A DNA stretch of 64,000 bases from Eutreptiella sp. 'Long Island Sound 2002' (Eukaryota > Euglenozoa > Euglenophyceae > Eutreptiales > Eutreptiaceae): contig OZ038381.1 in NCBI GenBank assembly GCA_964036045.1, forward strand, positions 155,266,352-155,330,351. Reading direction: 5' to 3'. Each line of letters opens with the position of its first letter. Positions within the stretch are counted from its first letter, which is position 1. Positions 48,445 through 61,211 of the stretch are shown here, in pieces. The translations under genes and the position numbers were made by a program. The notes beneath the pieces were generated by a model. That model was not told where the DNA came from. It saw nothing but the letters and a program-made list of their open reading frames with translations, and made no database searches.

Positions 48445-50825
48445 TTCCCCTGTGTCAGTCTACTGACTGTGTTGTAACCTCACAGGTGCAGTGAGCACTG
48501 CACTGACCCTGTCTGTGCCCTGCAGACCCATGCCTATGGTTTCCAGCGTGGATCAGGTGGCCGCTTATCAGGTTTGCAGCCACCCAGCGAGTGTATGCCT
48601 TGTTGACTATATGTTGCATGGGGACTGCCCTGATGTAATGACCTTGGGGAGCCAACGAAGAACGGTGGCTTACTACACCATGGGGGAATGACAAGCAAGG
48701 TGTTATGAGGCAAGGTGTGTCTTCCCTCCTTGGGGACAAGCGAGCCCACAGTTAGGACCTCTGACTGGTCCAGACCCATGGGGTTCTACCCTTCCTTACT
48801 GGGTTTACCTTACTCCTAAGTGTGCTACGTATGTCTGTGTGTGTCTCACTTCTCCCCCGGTCGTGGCTCGCAACTCAATGGGCTTCGCTGATGTCGGACC
48901 GAAGGTCCTAGTCAGTTACTGGTACCACTGCTATGGCGCCCAGTTTCTGTGCTGGCGCCTATCCTTGGGGGAAGACGGCAAAAGCCCTACCTACTAGAGG
49001 GGAGGGGTGGCCAAGTGTGCTAAGGGCATACAAAACGCCCATTTTTGCTAAGGCCAAAAGCTAACGCACTCCCCTGCCCACGTGGAAAAGCACGCGGGAC
49101 AGGAGACACCACTACACTACACTCACTAATGCCAGCACCGGCCTTCGAAGGCAGGGTGAGCACTCATCACTTGCACTCAACTCCTGCCAGGCCTGCTGAC
49201 TCTAACACCTAAACACGCTACTTGGTGTAGCTGTTGAAGGAGTCACAGGTCCTACTGACCCTCCTGTGAGACAGCAAGAGAACACAGCGCTACTAAGCGG
49301 CTGTGGCCTAACAGGGACGCAACTACGCGTTTCCCTGTCAGGGCTTGGAGGGAGGGAGTGCTCAGCGTGCGTGCACAGCGTGGATGGCAATGAAGTCATA
49401 CTGCACCCACCACTCCTGGTCGAGTTGCAGTTTGTTGTTTGTGATCCGCGCAGCATAGTTTAGCACTGCCCAAGTGGGACTGCACCAATCACCCTTACCT
49501 TCACACCTGAAGAGCAAAGGCGGATGCAGGAGCGTTTGCAGCGGAGGAACCAAGACAGACTCCACGTGTTATACACTTCTCAGTCTGCCCTATACTACGC
49601 TGTCTACAAACGCCCCTATCAAGCAAACAAGCTTAAGAAGCTCCAGCCGTTCTCTTATAGAAAGTGGGGTGGAGCCCCTGGTTAACCTAAACAAGGTTTA
49701 CCGTGCGCACTTCGCGTGGCCTACCCTTTGATGCGTCATATGCATGCACAGGTATGCACAATCTCTCCATTTCCTGTTGTTCTTACCTAAGTTAACTCAA
49801 CATAACCAATCACAAGCGTGACTCAAGCAGGAGGTGAGCTCCTCCTGGGCTTACCTACCTTACTCACCACGCGTCATGTGAATGCCGAGAAAAACACGAG
49901 CGCACAACGACCCTACGCGCTTAAACAAACCTACGGCGACTTATGAACCACCCAAGCGATTAATGCACTGTGTGTCATGCATGCTTCCCTTGTCTTGTTT
50001 CCTGCAGAAAGCGGAGAGAGAGTGGAGCACTGCACAGCGCAAAACAAGCCTAAGCGTTTTAAGCAACCCTACTTTAGCGCTACGGCAACACAAACACGAG
50101 CAAGCACTTTCTCTTCTTACCTGTGAAGAGAGAACAAGGGTGAATTGGGGTACAGGGAAAGCGCCACAGCGTGTGAATGCCTCAATCAGGGACATGCATC
50201 GCGAGCACAGCGCATATTCTAACCCTACGTGCGCGCTGCGCGCTCCATTCGCATCCCATACCTTTCATTCCTGTTTTGACCTGTGCAGAGCAAGAGAGAG
50301 GAGCACCGGAAACCCAACCAACACAGCGTTGACAGCCCTAACGTTTTAACACAGCAACCAACACGAACACAATGCATGCGAGTGAGATGACACTGGCATA
50401 CCTGAGAGGTGGGTTGTCCACCTGCTCTGTGGTGTGGGTTGAGTTTGAATACTTTTCCCTAAAGTTTATAAAAGTTTTGATGGAACTGTGCAAAAATTTC
50501 CTTTAGAACTTTCAAAACTACGGCTCATACCTTCTTTTTCGAAAGCCGTTTACGCTTGCGCAACCTTGTTTTTGAACTCCGCTTCCGTTGCGCTTGTCTG
50601 CGACTTTGAGATTTGGTGTAAAAATGACAATTTCTCGCGTGCTTTCGTCAGTTTTTAGCGATTTGACTTCTTAAATCGCTACACCTTTCGCTAAACCACA
50701 GGAGTCACTCCCTGTTGGTTACATTTTCTATTTTTTTTAGCTCCTGGAGATTTGTGTCCTCCATTGGGAGTATTGCTCCGCCCTGGCCCTTGGTCAGGAC
50801 GTTTACTAAAACGCTGTTTATGCAG
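48445..50825. other. Probable 3' flank/LTR region of the gypsy element and unassigned DNA
   Basis: A purine-rich AGAGGGGAGGGG at 48999-49010 followed by TGTGCTAAGG (49015) could be a polypurine tract and LTR start, but no second LTR is available to compare. An ORF 49882-50349 (+) rich in Thr/Arg/Asn shows no domain. 50400-50800 is AT-rich without features. Confidence 0.3.
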
Positions 50826-50915
50826 CGATGGCCGTCCGCATTAGAGCGTTCGACTGTACCCTAGTGGGCAAGCATGTGTGCTCTAGGGAGGGAGTCCTGG
50901 GTTCAAACCCCACTA
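50826..50915 (+). repeat. tRNA-like element (SINE head or tRNA relic)
   Basis: GATGGCCGTCCGCATTAGAG (A-box-like) and CCTGGGTTCAAACCCCACTA (a good B box in a paired T arm, about 50898-50917) are about 60 bp apart, leaving room for a long variable arm. CTAG..CTAG stretches pair in the middle. The acceptor stem does not close well, so I favour a SINE head over a tRNA gene. Confidence 0.4.
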
Positions 50916-51677
50916 CCCCCAAAAATTTTACCAAAAGCATTCGTTGCACGCTGGTGACGTTTGAAGAATGCCCCATCGAAGAAACATCATTCACGGTACA
51001 TTACACTGTTTTTCAAGGGTACTACAGTGTGATAGGCTTCTACGAACTGATGAGAATGTTTTTGGTAAGTTTAATGCATCTTCTGGGGTAATTTTGGGAT
51101 TTTGTGAGCCTTTTTCCTTGGTCCTACTAGCTTAGCTAACTAGTACTCCAGGGGGGAGTAAGAAAAAGTCACTGCCTTGTCTTTCTTGGAGGGCTAGATC
51201 CAGGCCAAGCCCCCTTTAAAACCCTCTTGTTGATGCTAGGACTAACTTAAGTATTTTTGTCACTCTTTTGAAGCCTTTAGTACACTTTCTCAAAGTAACT
51301 AGGGTTATAACCCTAGCCCCCCCATGAAGTTCACCCCTACCACTCAACTGAGCGGAGGTATCTTCCTTCATGGAGGATATACCGAAATAAAATAGGCATT
51401 TCATGCTTTAGGCCTTGGAGGTTAAGCCTAGTGGTCTCCCACCCCAAGACTCCTATACTCAATTGTTTCTACCACTTATTGTGGTTGTACTTTTTAACTG
51501 TTTCTGAATTCAGTTGCTTGGCCAAGTCATATTCTGTGTCTGGCCTGACACCTATACCCCACATTCCTAACCAGCACCATTACACCCAAAGGAGTGCACA
51601 TGAAGTGCTTGATGCTATCTTTGAGGCTAGAGTCAGTCCAGTTTTCATTTAAAATCTTTTGTATTATCCATTTGTGA
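50916..51677. other. No feature recognised
   Basis: Ordinary-complexity DNA with a short open frame continuing from the tRNA-like element to 51091. Nothing assignable. Confidence 0.4.
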
Positions 51678-52055
51678 TTGAATCTTTGTGTTTATACCTG
51701 CTTTGCCTATCTGCAGCCCTTCTGTGTTACACTGGATTTCAAACTATTCATTGATTCGATCCACATCCTGTTCTTGCTCTACTTGCTCCTTTGGCTTTGG
51801 GATTTCACCATCAAAAACCTGCAGGATTTCATCAAAATCTATAGGGCACTAATCAAGGACATCTTTCTAGGCGTAGAGACCGAAGTGCATGAAGACGCTC
51901 GTGAACAAGAACCCATGCGCGAAGATGGTGATAGGCACGAAGGTGATAGGCACGAAAGCGTCGATGGAGATGATGCCAAGCACGAAGAAGGCAGCGTAGC
52001 TGAACGTGAGGAATGGAAGCAAGCAGTTGACTTTGCAAGAGAACTAGCTGACTAG
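51678..52055 (+). CDS. Small membrane-anchored, charged-tail ORF (unknown)
   Basis: The frame has a hydrophobic helix near residues 23-42 (FIDSIHILFLLYLLLWLWDF), then an amphipathic segment. A highly charged tail has repeated GDRHE and ends EEWKQAVDFARELAD. It starts at a TTG, so the true N-terminus may be an upstream exon. The stop is the TAG at the start of a TTAG microsatellite, and a coiled-coil-like frame resumes at about 52376. It may be part of a spliced or decayed gene. No family was recognised. Confidence 0.3.
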   Translation: MNLCVYTCFAYLQPFCVTLDFKLFIDSIHILFLLYLLLWLWDFTIKNLQDFIKIYRALIKDIFLGVETEVHEDAREQEPMREDGDRHEGDRHESVDGDDAKHEEGSVAEREEWKQAVDFARELAD

Positions 52056-52100
52056 TTAGTTAGTTAGTTAGTTAGTTAGCAAGAGAACTAAGCTGAACTG
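52050..52100. repeat. (TTAG)n microsatellite with flanking duplication
   Basis: TAG TTAG units repeat about seven times (52053-52079). The preceding GCAAGAGAACTAGCTGA (52036) recurs just after as GCAAGAGAACTAAGCTGA (52079), so the array lies within a short tandem duplication. Confidence 0.85.
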
Positions 52101-52375
52101 GTTTAGAATCATGATGGGCAGGATAGAGTCAGGGAGTGTTGACCAGAAGAGAGACAAGGATGGTGAGTCAGGTCCAAGAGAGTCTGAGAGGTTGAAAAGG
52201 AAGACGCATAAAGTTTGAAGAGCCAGTCCCACCTTCCTCACCTCCGACCTCCTAATCAAGCTCTCGCATTTCTCGCTTGACAAAAGAAAAAAAGTCCAAA
52301 GCCACTAAAGGTATGTCGGCTGCGTCTTGACCTCAAAGCTGAGTCGTGCGACTGAAATTCAAGAGTCTCGGTCAA

Positions 52376-52788
52376 AAATGTTGGAAGAACAAAGGAAAAT
52401 CTCCCAACGACTGGACGAATTGGCGGAATTTGGAAAAAGTCACATTGAAAGCAATTTGAATATCTGAGCCCTTTCCAAGGTAACAGGCCTCCAGCTGTTG
52501 GATGAGCACCAAAAAGGTATCTCACCCTTGCTACCAAGAATAAAGGAGTCATACTTACCAGATGAGTTTGCGGTGAAGATCAAGGCGAGTACCTTGCAAG
52601 AAGCGTGTGACAAACATGGGCCAACTGCGTTGGCGCTACTGAAGCGGTACCCAGAACCTATGGCCCATGGCCCGGAGGCCTGTGAGCCATCACACCCGTT
52701 ATGGCCCATGGCCCGGAGGCCTGTGACCCGTCACACCCGTGCGGAAGCCGTTGACACCGGCTGTCAGCGGGATATCCCTGTTCTCTAA
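52376..52788 (+). pseudogene. Coiled-coil-like frame with an internal stop (unknown)
   Basis: SKMLEEQRKISQRLDELAEF continues to a TGA near 52466. The same frame then reads SKVTGLQLLDEHQKGISPLL and FAVKIKASTLQEACDKHG before repeats. The heptad-like composition suggests a fragment of a real protein. A GT at 52480 (AAGGTAACA) could be a splice donor. The relation to the ORF at 51678 is possible but unproven. Confidence 0.25.
52660..52740 (+). repeat. 41-bp tandem duplication
   Basis: ATGGCCCATGGCCCGGAGGC starts at 52660 and at 52701, with two substitutions between the units. Confidence 0.85.
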
Positions 52789-52799
52789 CCTGCAAAATC

Positions 52800-55700
52800 T
52801 GGAATCCGATTTCTAACTATTAAATCGATGTGGAATTACCATAATTTTACTGTCTTGGTCGACTTGCGGTTAGAAATCGGTGAAATACCCGATTTCTACC
52901 GCGATTTCTAATTGTCGTGAAAATCGCCGCCAGACGTCGCCCGTTCCGTGCACTGCATTAGATGATTCTGTAATACGATTTTTCTTGAAGTTAAGACTGA
53001 AACACTCTTCCAGTGATCCGCAATTTTTTTCTTGATGAAACGCATCGCGTCCCAGATTTTCCCCAGAAAATCTGGGCGGCCGAAGGCGCTTTGAACCCCC
53101 AAGTGGAATAACAAGGGTTACGAGCGTTCAAGCGCCCAAGGACGAATTAGCGTGCCTCATAGGCACTGTGTATGAGGTTTTGCCCCCCATAGTCATAGGA
53201 TGAGGCCAAAAGATCCCAACGCCATAGGCCCAAAGGGTTATTTATTTTGAGTGTTTTTCAAGAAATGGGCAATCTCACGTACTTGGCGTCCAAGTACGTG
53301 TAGAAGTATGTTGAGTTGGCGTTTTCTCCCTCTTTGCTTGCCTCTACATCCGGGGCATATCACTTGTCTTCCGCGGATAGTACATATATGATCTCCATAC
53401 ATATATTGGCAATATATTTTGCGTGCATGCTAAAATTCGGCTTTCCGAAAGGAGGTCGATTTTCGACCAAAGCACTTGCACGCATGTTAAGGGACCAAAG
53501 TTACTCTAGAATATAGGCATACTTTGATTCTAGGCCACTAGGTTGGGTGTAGAAGGCGAGGGTAGGGTTGTATGCCATATTTGGTGTCATATCACGTGCC
53601 CATTTGGCGCGTGCACCATTCCAAGACTAACCCACCAATGGACCCCATATCGCACGAAGCCCTTCATTGTACTCCCAACCAACACTCGCAAGCCTAACCT
53701 TCGTTAAGGGACGCTTGTGGAGCGCTCCCGAAGCGATGCGTTGCGCGCAAGGTGTGTTTTTTGCAATATTCCATTTTTGAATGTGCCCACTTGGGAGGCA
53801 GCGCGCGCGGCCTTCCAAAGCGCCCCAAGTGGAGCACATATGTGGAATCGAAGGTCATTGGTGTCGAGTCATTGTGTTTAGAAGGATTGGTCGATTACTC
53901 AATCCAAGCCGAAGATATTATAATATATTTGTGTGGTTTTCAAGGCACCTTTGCGTGTTTTTTCGCCAATATTGCTGTTTTTTGCCCGTCATGATGTCAA
54001 GTGGCGACCCTGTATCTCAACGTTGCGCTCAATTGACATCATGACCCAAGTATGTTATGAGGGTACATACTTCGGTGCCCAACATATCTTGGACCCGGCG
54101 GATAACTCCTCTTGAGCTTGGCATACCGTGGGCGCCATGTTGGCGATTTGGGACGATCCCAAATCATGGGCTCACTTGGCGACCCTGCCATTCCCAAAAC
54201 CGGAGGGGTTTGGGCGACGCTCAAAAGATATGTTGGACACATATGACTTGATACCAATCCTATGGCACACTCCGGTCCAAGTCGGGCATGTGCCTCATTT
54301 GCCCCAACCATGAGTGTGCGCATTTTCGGCCATTTTGAGCAATTTTCCACATTTTCTGCCCGCCGTGCACCATGTTCAGCCCCCTCGTGCACGCCGGACG
54401 CATGGACCAATGGACCATATATGACATGGGTGTTATGGATATTGGTCACCATGGTTCGCACACCACGTGGGCGAAGCGGAGCAACCTTCGTCAAGGTGCT
54501 AGCCCAAAGTGAGTGTGGATGATTTTGCCATTTTGGCATTTGTGGACCCAATTTGGATTGTCACCACGCGGAGTGGCATGGAGATCTTTGAGAGCCAAGG
54601 GCATGGGAGTCTCCGTTGGACCTCCGTTGGAGTGCATATGGAATGGCGAATCCGATCTCCAAGCTGGCGTGGAGATATACCATTAAGAGTACCCCAGATT
54701 TTGGCTCATTTTGAGCAGCCAAAATGACCCCCTTTTGGGACCCCAATTTCACCCCCCCGTGTGGTCAATTGGCGGCCCCATATCTCTATGCCCACAAGGA
54801 GCCCGGACCTAATTCCAGGTTGTGCACTCAGATATAGGTTGTAGGTCCTGCCTCCTATCGTGTGAGCCATTGGCCTTGCCCTGGCCGGGCGAGCGACGCG
54901 TGAGAATGACGCCAATTTTGGTGATTTTGGCATCATGACCCCACTTGACGAACCTGTGGTGCCCTGATGCCGGGACCTCAGAGGAAACCAGGTTGGGTGA
55001 GGGCTCCAGAAAATTCATACGCGAAGGGCATAGGGTCAGTTGCCTCGTCCCTACCTCTGGCGGGTCCGGACGAGGGGTCAATTTTGAAGATTTTTGAGCT
55101 AATATCAGTTTGGGCTGAAACAGCCCATTTTCAGCTACCAACTCCTAGGGGATAATGGAGGGGCCATATCTCTGACTCAGATGGGAGTTGGGACCTGCCG
55201 TTAAGGGGGCATAGGGAGTCACTGTCGGGTGGCCTTGGAGCTGCTTGGTTCCCAGGAACTCGCCTGTGGCTGGGCGGGACACCTCCCCTATTGGCAGGGT
55301 TTCAGGGTCCGGACTGAGTAGGGCATGGGTTGTGTTTGAGCCCCTGCCCCTGCCAGCCACTGAGAGGGACGGACCTGGGATTGGGATATGAGTTGGGACT
55401 GAGTGTCTATTGTCCTGTGATGCCCTTACCCCAGTCCAGTCTTAACTCCATGTGTACATATCCTGATGTGTTGCTGTACATACGTTTGTTCCCTTGTTTC
55501 AGAGTGGCAAGGATCCTGAAACGTTTTTCCACATGACACGAGCGTAATGATGCCCCTGTGAGCGCAGTGCTTTGCCTGCCTGCTTGCTTGTGCGTGTCTA
55601 CCGCAGCGTCCCGTGGCCAGGCCCCCCACGGGAACGCGTCAAAAGCGTTTCACCGCCGCGGGGTTACCCATCCCTCGCGTGCCACTCGGGGCCACCAACC

Positions 55701-55875
55701 CTGAGCATCACGGGCTTCGCAGCGCCGCCCGGCAACAGCGCTGAGTCCGTGAAGGAGTAGCTGCGACCGGAACTCCGACATCAACGAGTTCCTTCGGCCG
55801 ACCAGCAAGGCCGTACTCCCAGCTACAGCAACCACCTCAACAACCACCCCCAGGACCAGTCCATCGAGGGGAACG
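52800..55875. other. Unassigned DNA with degenerate repeated phrases
   Basis: From about 53990 to 55200 similar phrases recur in shuffled form (CATGATGTCAAGTGGCGACC / CATGACCCCACTTGACGAAC; GGGGCCATATCTC / CGGCCCCATATCTC), suggesting old tandem or dispersed repeats. ORFs here are short and composition-driven. The promoter or 5' LTR of the downstream ORF should lie at the right end but was not recognised. Confidence 0.3.
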
Positions 55876-57597
55876 ATGGTTAATTGGCAGGAGGCGGGCA
55901 AGACGTGGCCGCGGCCCCACCCCCATGCGGTGGGCCTACTGCGTGGGTTGGTGTGGGACCAGCACTACCGCCACAGCCATCCCCAGTGCGAAGGCCGCAT
56001 GCCTGGGAGCTTCGAGCTCCGCAAGGATATGGGCTCCGACCGCCTGCAGGCAGTCGAAGACTGGCTGTGGGTGGAAGGGTATGCCTTCCGCTTCCGCCAG
56101 AAGCGCTGGAGGGTCTGGACCCGCCCAGACACGCCCGGCGAAGGGCTGCGCCCCAACGGGATTGAGGAGGACGAGAACCCCAATGAGTACCCGTCGGGCG
56201 CCACGATCAACGTCTCCATGTGGGACATGATCGAGAAGAAGTTCCCGGAGGCGGGGAACGAGCGCACGCTGCAGGGCAGCAGCAGCAGCGCGTCTCCTGG
56301 GGAGGAGAAGCGTTCCTCCGGGGACAGGAAGCGGGACAAGAAGTGGCGGGAGTACCAGGAGTCCCTGGCCGCCGAAGCCGCCCAAGGCGCCAAGGGCGGA
56401 ACCCCAGCCCGCAGCCCCCAACGGGCCAGTGGTGGTCACCACCCCGGCCACACCACCCTTGGCGACTTCCTCGAAGTCGCCAAGCAGGCCAAGGCCAAGC
56501 CCCGTCAGCTGCACCTGAGGAAGTCAGGCCCCAGCAGCGAAGTGGAGTCGGCCCACCGGGGGAGGATGCCGGCCGACCAGGCCAGCTCCAGCAGCAGCGT
56601 CGCTCCCGACCAAAGGGACGTGGCGCGCGCCTGCGAGCGCGCCTGTGTGGTGCCCTGCAACCTTCGGGTTGCCCGGCAACGGGCCATGCAGCAGAACGCT
56701 GCCGTGGAGGGCGCCGTTGGCATCGCCCAGCCGGAGGCCACGGATTAGGGCAGAGGCATGGCCTTCCACGTCTCGAGTGTGGCGGCCATTGCAGCCGGAC
56801 TCACGGCTGCAGCCGCCCAGGAGGCAGCGACTGCCCGGGTCAGGGGTGAGGTGGCGGCAGCCGCCGAGGAAGCCCGCCTGACCCTGGACGCTATTGCCTG
56901 CAAGGAGGCCGAGGTGAAGGCGCTGGAAGAGGCGCTTGCCCAAGAGAGGGCAAAGAAGGAGGCGGAAGAAAGGGCCCACGCCGAGGCAACGGCCAAGGCC
57001 CAGGCGGACACCCCCAGGAAGGACGCCATCGAGGCCGCGCGACGGAAGGTCGCCGAGGAGAGGGCCAAGACGGAGGCAGAGCTGGCGGCGTTGGAAGCGC
57101 AGAAGGCTCGGCTGCAGTAGGCCCGGAAAGCCGAGGCTGCTCGTGCCCGGGACGAGGCCGAAAGGCGAGCTGCCGCAGCCACGGCCGCCGCGATGGAGGA
57201 GGCGGAGGCCAAGCTCCGCCGCGAGACTCCCCCGGGAGGATCCCGAGTGGAGACCCTTCGAAGGCTCTTCGAAGGGGACGCCTCCTCCAAGATGACGCTG
57301 GATCTGGCGGAGGTCGACACGGGCACCAGTGGGGACAGTGGCCCCACCGCCTACTGACGGAGGAAGGGTAAGGGGAAGACCCCCGACAGGTCACGGTAGC
57401 CAGCAGGCGGACACCCCCACGACTCCGACCCCTTCTTCACCGCCAGCAACGGGGATGAACGAGGCCGCCGACATCGCCGAGGAGTGGCTGGCGGAGGAGG
57501 CGGAGACGTCCCCATGGAGCCGGAGGGTGAGAGTGAGGATCTTCCTCCTCCCTACCGGAGCTCGGGAACCACCGAGTGCGAGACCGAGACGCCTAGG
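55876..57597 (+). pseudogene. Charged, coiled-coil-rich ORF with in-frame stops, possibly retroelement-associated
   Basis: One frame runs from the ATG at 55876 to 57356 with only two internal stops (TAG 56746, TAG 57118). The first 290 codons contain a Trp-rich globular start (DWLWVEGYAFRFRQKRWRVW), then Ser/Lys-rich disorder. The second part is an Ala/Glu/Arg-rich coiled coil (ALAQERAKKEAEERAHAEAT). After a TGA at 57354, acidic remnants (MEPEGESEDLPPPYRSS) continue in another frame to a stop at 57595. It precedes a gag-like coiled-coil protein on the same strand and shares its composition, so it may be a gag or accessory ORF of a related element. I recognise no domain. Confidence 0.4.
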
Positions 57598-58538
57598 TAG
57601 GGCGACCTGGACGAGGAGGAATGAAGAGGTTGGGGGGAGGGCAACCTCCAAGCTTCCCTTGGCATGCACGACCCCAATCCCATGAAATCCAAGACTTCCT
57701 CTTGAAATTCTTACTGATCTTCCATCAGTGTGGGTTTCTCCAAAGAATTCTGTGATCCTTGCCTCGGCCATGACACAATCTGGCGTCCTAGGCAAGAGAT
57801 GAAGGTATATGTAGACAATACAAACATGTAGACAAGTAATATGTATATGTAACACTTCTATACTATAAAATACCTTAGAAGAGAGGACGAAATGTTGGCG
57901 GCGGCGTCGCCGCCATCAGAAAAACTGACGGCTACGCGTCGTCGCCATCAGGATCTCCACTGAGATCCTGCCCAAACTGGGCCAAACAGTGGTTTTTGGG
58001 CGAAAAACAGTGAAATATAGTGATTTTTGAGCCAAAAACACTCATTTCGCGTGTCTCCCCCCAACGCGTCGCGTAGCCGACACGACGCGTTTCGGTCCCA
58101 ATTCAAACTATATATGAAGAGGGCCACTGTTGGGCCACACCATGGGTGCCTGGCTGATTCCTGGGATCGCCTCAGGACTTTTTAAAAAAATCTTGAACGT
58201 GACTGATTTCGCAAAAATTGATCTTCGCGGAACGCCGCGAAAAAGGTCACGTTATATTCCTGTATTTCTAAAAACAATAAATCAATAATAAAATTGATTA
58301 AAATCTCCAGAAATCGAGAAATAAAACTTCGATCTGGGGCTGCGACGCGCAGGCGACGAAGGTCGTTGCCAGCCCAAAAATGACGAAAAATGACGATTTC
58401 TGGGGTATTTTACAGAAATTCCACAGAAGTCGGGATGCCATAAGGCTGGGAATCAGCCCAGGAAAATTCCTGATGATAAGAGCGCCACAGGCTGGGCAGC
58501 GGGTATGGGTGAGGCAGCCCATACCGCTTCAGGAAGAC
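57598..58538. other. AT-rich interval before gag, candidate LTR/leader
   Basis: It contains TGTTGGCGGCGGCGTCGCC (57893) with the palindrome GGCGGCGTCGCC, and GGATCTCCACTGAGATCC, a hairpin. Composition shifts sharply from the GC-rich ORFs on both sides. A 5' LTR and leader would fit here, but no second LTR is in the window and no primer-binding site was identified. Confidence 0.35.
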
Positions 58539-61160
58539 ATGGACTTCGGTTACACGGAGAAGCCCCCATCCTCGGACCCACCGAGGCGACCCGGCGGAGA
58601 CCCACCGGGACCCCCTGGCGGAGGCCCGTCAGGACCCCCTGGAGGACGCTAACCAAGTGGACCCCCCGGAGGCGGACCTCCGGGAGGGGGAGGACCCCCT
58701 GGACCGGGCAGACCCGGCAGAGGCCCTCCTGGAGGACCCCCTGGGGACCCCGACGACCCACCAGGGAACGGTGACCCGGATGCTACCTGGCGGTGGATTG
58801 TCCACCTCTGCAGGAGGGTCCAGTCCCTCGAGCGCGAGGTAGACACGGGCAAGGGCGAGATGATCCGCATCGCCAGGGTCGCCGCGGGCGCGCAGAAGGA
58901 GCTGGACATCGCCAAGACGGAGATGGTCAAGATCGCCAAGGTCGCCACCGCCGCCCAGAGGGAGCTGGACATCGCCAGGGTCGAGACCAGACTGCTGAAC
59001 AAGGTCATCAACGGCCTGGAGCAGAGGTTGGACGAGCTGGAAGGCCGTGGGAGCGTTGGCAGCGACCACCCACCCCTGGAGTCTGGCTCGTCGGACGACG
59101 GCTGGGGACCTGGACCAGGTCCAGGAAGAGCCCACGCCCCCGGCGGAGCCCCCAAGAGTCGCCCCAGCGCCAGTGCCCCCTCTCTCAGCGCCCCCTCTCA
59201 CCACAGCGCGGGCCGCCGTAACGAGCGCGTGCCGCCCGGCAGTGGCAGTGAGGAGTGGCGTGATGAGTGGCTCAGGGCGGAGTACCACAACCGCCGTGCT
59301 CCACCGCGGACACCGGTACGCCCCCGACGCCCCGCATGGACCCCGGAGCCAATCCCAATGGCTGGCGGGTGTTATTGTGGACTCAGGGATGAGGTCCCGG
59401 GAGGGGACGTGGAGTGGGATATCGACGGAGGTGAGGCAGACCTGGAGGAGTTCGGCATTACCCCGCCGCGTGGTGTACGACGGGAGGCCGCTGAACGCAA
59501 CCGCCGGCGCCGTGATGAGGAGGCATACATGGAAGGAGTACGGCGTGAACATCTAGGTTCAGCGTACATGGAAAAACCACGTCGTAGCCACACGGATACT
59601 GTGGAGGAGATGGAAGTGGCGGCCGTGGGAGTCCGTGGGGGACGCCGATGGGAACCTCGATCGACCTCGCGGCCGGCGTTCATGGTCTCTAAGGACGCGG
59701 ATGCCGCCGTGTGGGAAGACCTGAAGGACATCAAGCCCCCCATGTACGATGGCAACCCCCTCAACCTCGACGGCTTCTTGGAGAAGCTGGATGATTTGGG
59801 GGTGACCGTCACTGAAGACATGGATCCCGCAGATGCGGAGAGATATGTTCTTCAAACGGTTCAGGTACCGCCTGCCGGAAGTGCTCCAAGAGCTATACTT
59901 CGTGGCGACCAAGGAGGGGAAAATCAATACCCTCAAGGAAGCCAAGAAGTGGCCCAACGAGGAGGAGCGGGTGGACGCTCCGCAGGTGGCTGCCAAGCGG
60001 TGGAAGTCCATCAAGCTTCAGCATGATGGTCGGGAGATCCGCCTACGAGATTGGCGGGACTTCCGGGGGCAATACACCCTCTTCCGCCGCAACGTGGAGG
60101 ACTGGAATGAGGGTGACGAGCAGGCTTGCCTGCTCTCCATGCTGCCGGAAGCATGGATCAAGAGAGTCACCAAGGAGGAGGCCAAGAGGGCCAAGTCCAA
60201 CCACACGGTCAAGATGATGCTCCCCAAGGAGTATCATACGAACGTAGTGGCTTGGACGACGAAGAATGTGGCCCGGGATGTCAAACGGCACTCCCTGCGG
60301 AACGCCCTCCTCACACCGTCACGGGCGATCGCGAGAAGACCGCGATGTGGCGCCTTGATGAGTGTGACGTGAGCGGCCAGACCATCCGTCTGCAGGCCAT
60401 CCCAGCGCGGATGAGTTGCGACAAGATCCTGGAGTGGGTTGGAGAGGAGGTACTCAAGGACTACCGGAACCTCCACCACACCCGCGGGTTGAGGCCCGGC
60501 GACCGCGACGTCAACTACGTTGGCGAGGGGCCTGGCGGGGAAGCTGCCATGGACCCAGCGGGAGGTGATGGCGATGAGGCTCTTGACGACGATGACGACG
60601 ACGATGAGCCTGCGGAGATGGCCGTTTGTGCCTTCGTGGCCAACAACCTGAACGTGGGGAGCAACCGGGGAAGCTGGAAGCCCCTGCAGCAGGGTTGGAA
60701 GAAGAAGGAGAAGAAGGACCCCCGCCGCATTGGCGACCCTGCGCTGTCCTTTGGGGAGTTCATACGAGCTCACCCTCAGGGCTGTTTCGTGTGTTATGGG
60801 AGGAACAAAGGGTTCAACCATGACCACCGGACATGCCCCATCCACAAGGCCGACACGGAGGCTTACAAGAAGGTGCACGGGTTCAAGAAGCGTGCACCTG
60901 CGGGTATCCGGGAGGCCAAAGTGGAGGTCGACAAGGACGAGCTCTCCAAGCTGATGTCGCTGGGGACCGACTTGGCCAAGGAGATCCAGGAGATCAGGAG
61001 GAACTGGGTCCCCAGGTCGGACGACAAGAACAAGGAGAACAAAGAGAACGACAAGAACAAGGACAAGGACAAGAAGGGTAAGAAAGGGGGAAAGAAGAAG
61101 GGTGTCAACGAGGTTGGCGTGGAGGAGAGTACCCCTACTACCGCAACCGACGCCCCTTAG
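58539..61160 (+). pseudogene. gypsy gag (Pro/Gly leader, coiled coil, capsid, zinc knuckle)
   Basis: The ATG at 58539 opens a collagen-like Pro/Gly leader with a TAA at 58650. The same frame then has a coiled coil (IARVAAGAQKELDIAKTEMV, a ~20-residue unit present twice), and a charged linker. A capsid-like region follows (IKPPMYDGNPLNLDGFLEKL; after a frame shift near 59853, LRDWRDFRGQYTLFRRNVED). A second shift near 60310 restores the first frame, which carries an Asp run and a zinc knuckle CFVCYGRNKGFNHDHRTCPI (CX2CX8HX4C), then a Lys-rich tail to the TAG at 61158. It would form the particle and bind element RNA. The TAG is in frame with protease. Confidence 0.75.
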
Positions 61161-61211
61161 CGGAGCCCCTGCAGCCAAGGGCCCCAGCTAGGGCGGTCCC
61201 AGGATGGTGTC

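Noticed and set aside
49882-50349. 155-codon ORF as a real gene
   Set aside because: No domain, biased Thr/Arg/Asn composition, and position within a probable retroelement flank. Left as unassigned.
60234-61178. Long minus-strand ORF opposite gag
   Set aside because: It is a shadow of gag. The plus strand shows the zinc knuckle and retroelement order.
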